This document shows, piece by piece, positions 42,097 through 42,254 of a stretch of DNA of 42,254 nucleotides (within the stretch, counting starts at the first letter, position 1; each line of letters opens with the position of its first letter). The notes below the pieces were generated by a model. That model made no database searches. It had not been told where the DNA came from and saw nothing but the letters and a program-made list of their open reading frames with translations. The translations under genes were made by a program, and so were the position numbers. Source of the stretch: Embleya scabrispora DSM 41855 (GTDB lineage Bacteria; Actinomycetota; Actinomycetes; Streptomycetales; Streptomycetaceae); contig NZ_KB889715.1 in NCBI RefSeq assembly GCF_000372745.1, positions 1 to 42,254 of the forward strand, in the 5' to 3' direction.

Positions 42097-42254
42097 ATCA
42101 ATCGCGAGCGTCTCGTCGGAACGCTGACGTTCTGGCTGCGTCCGGCCTTCGCGTTGCGAGTCGTCAACCGGTTTCAGCGGATCGTCGGTTTCGACCGCTC
42201 GATGGCCCTGGCGTCCAGCGCCCTCACCGCACTGGTTCCGCTCGCGGTCCTCGG
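42097..42254 (+). CDS. YihY/BrkB-family membrane protein, N-terminal part cut by window edge
   Basis: The last 158 bases encode RINRERLVGTLTFWLRPAFA then VVNRFQRIVGFDRSMALASS and ALTALVPLAVL, the start of a YihY/BrkB-type integral membrane protein, with its conserved FDRSMALASSALTALVPL entering the first membrane helix. An ACGGAGGGC ribosome binding site lies at 42076-42084. No ATG, GTG or TTG is in frame at the right spacing, only GCA or ACG codons, so the true start is unresolved. The old ribonuclease BN label for this family is not justified. Confidence 0.65.
   Translation, partial: MNRERLVGTLTFWLRPAFALRVVNRFQRIVGFDRSMALASSALTALVPLAVL

Noticed and set aside
1-42254. CRISPR arrays, rRNA or tRNA genes
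   Set aside because: No regularly spaced repeats of 25-40 bases and no cloverleaf or rRNA-like stretch were noticed on reading. A tRNA or rRNA search program was not run.

Overview
The window is very GC-rich DNA with GTG starts, GGAGG-type ribosome binding sites, translational overlaps (ATGA/GTGA) and gene families typical of Streptomyces and close relatives (SnoaL-like cyclases, WYL and TetR regulators, HisKA_3 two-component systems with ABC exporters, a Pkn-type kinase, AlkZ-like glycosylases). I infer a streptomycete-type actinobacterium. The genus cannot be fixed from the sequence. The density of broken genes and transposase scraps (IS30, IS630, IS3, IS110, a Mu/Tni-type element, an IS701-like transposase, a XerD-like integrase) suggests an unstable chromosome arm or a large plasmid.

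Region 1 (1-10.1 kb) holds a redox/aromatic-detoxification locus around an intact TetR-family regulator (2910-3527) that resembles NemR. Seven copies of a near-palindrome centred on GACCGGTC lie at four promoters. They sit in the -35/-10 spacers of a short-chain dehydrogenase gene (1479-2192), the regulator itself and a WrbA-type quinone reductase gene (8063-8689). A fourth pair fronts a decayed inverted second copy of the regulator. A nitronate monooxygenase gene follows the regulator. Several members exist as one good and one ruined copy (regulator, muconolactone isomerase-like gene, dehydrogenase), so the locus looks partly duplicated and then eroded. DJ-1/PfpI, enoyl-CoA hydratase and VOC remnants lie in between, and small SnoaL/NTF2-fold and isomerase-like genes are intact.

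Region 2 (10.1-18.6 kb) starts with transposase debris. It then has an overlapping pair, an unrecognised protein followed by a Fic-domain protein (11325-12698), then decayed small genes. A metal-related stretch follows: a Csp-type copper storage protein, the Cys-rich tail of a lost cation transporter, YnfA, a broken TauE/SafE permease and a CadD-type cadmium transporter.

Region 3 (18.6-24.9 kb) has a truncated Mu/Tni-type transposon remnant. Next comes a compact module: a WYL regulator divergent from an MDR oxidoreductase gene that overlaps an AlkZ-like DNA glycosylase gene. Integrase and amidinotransferase scraps follow, then an intact ABM-SnoaL two-domain protein.

Region 4 (24.9-39.9 kb) begins with more debris and a DedA-PAP2-kinase operon whose kinase gene is broken. 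It continues with an intact histidine kinase/response regulator/ABC exporter cassette, with a strong palindrome in front of the ABC genes. Beside it is a second cassette of the same general type (response regulator, kinase, ABC ATPase, FtsX permease) in which all four genes are damaged. An IS110 remnant closes the region.

Region 5 (39.9-42.25 kb) carries a membrane-anchored Ser/Thr kinase and the start of a YihY/BrkB-family membrane protein cut by the window edge. No tRNA, rRNA or CRISPR array was seen.
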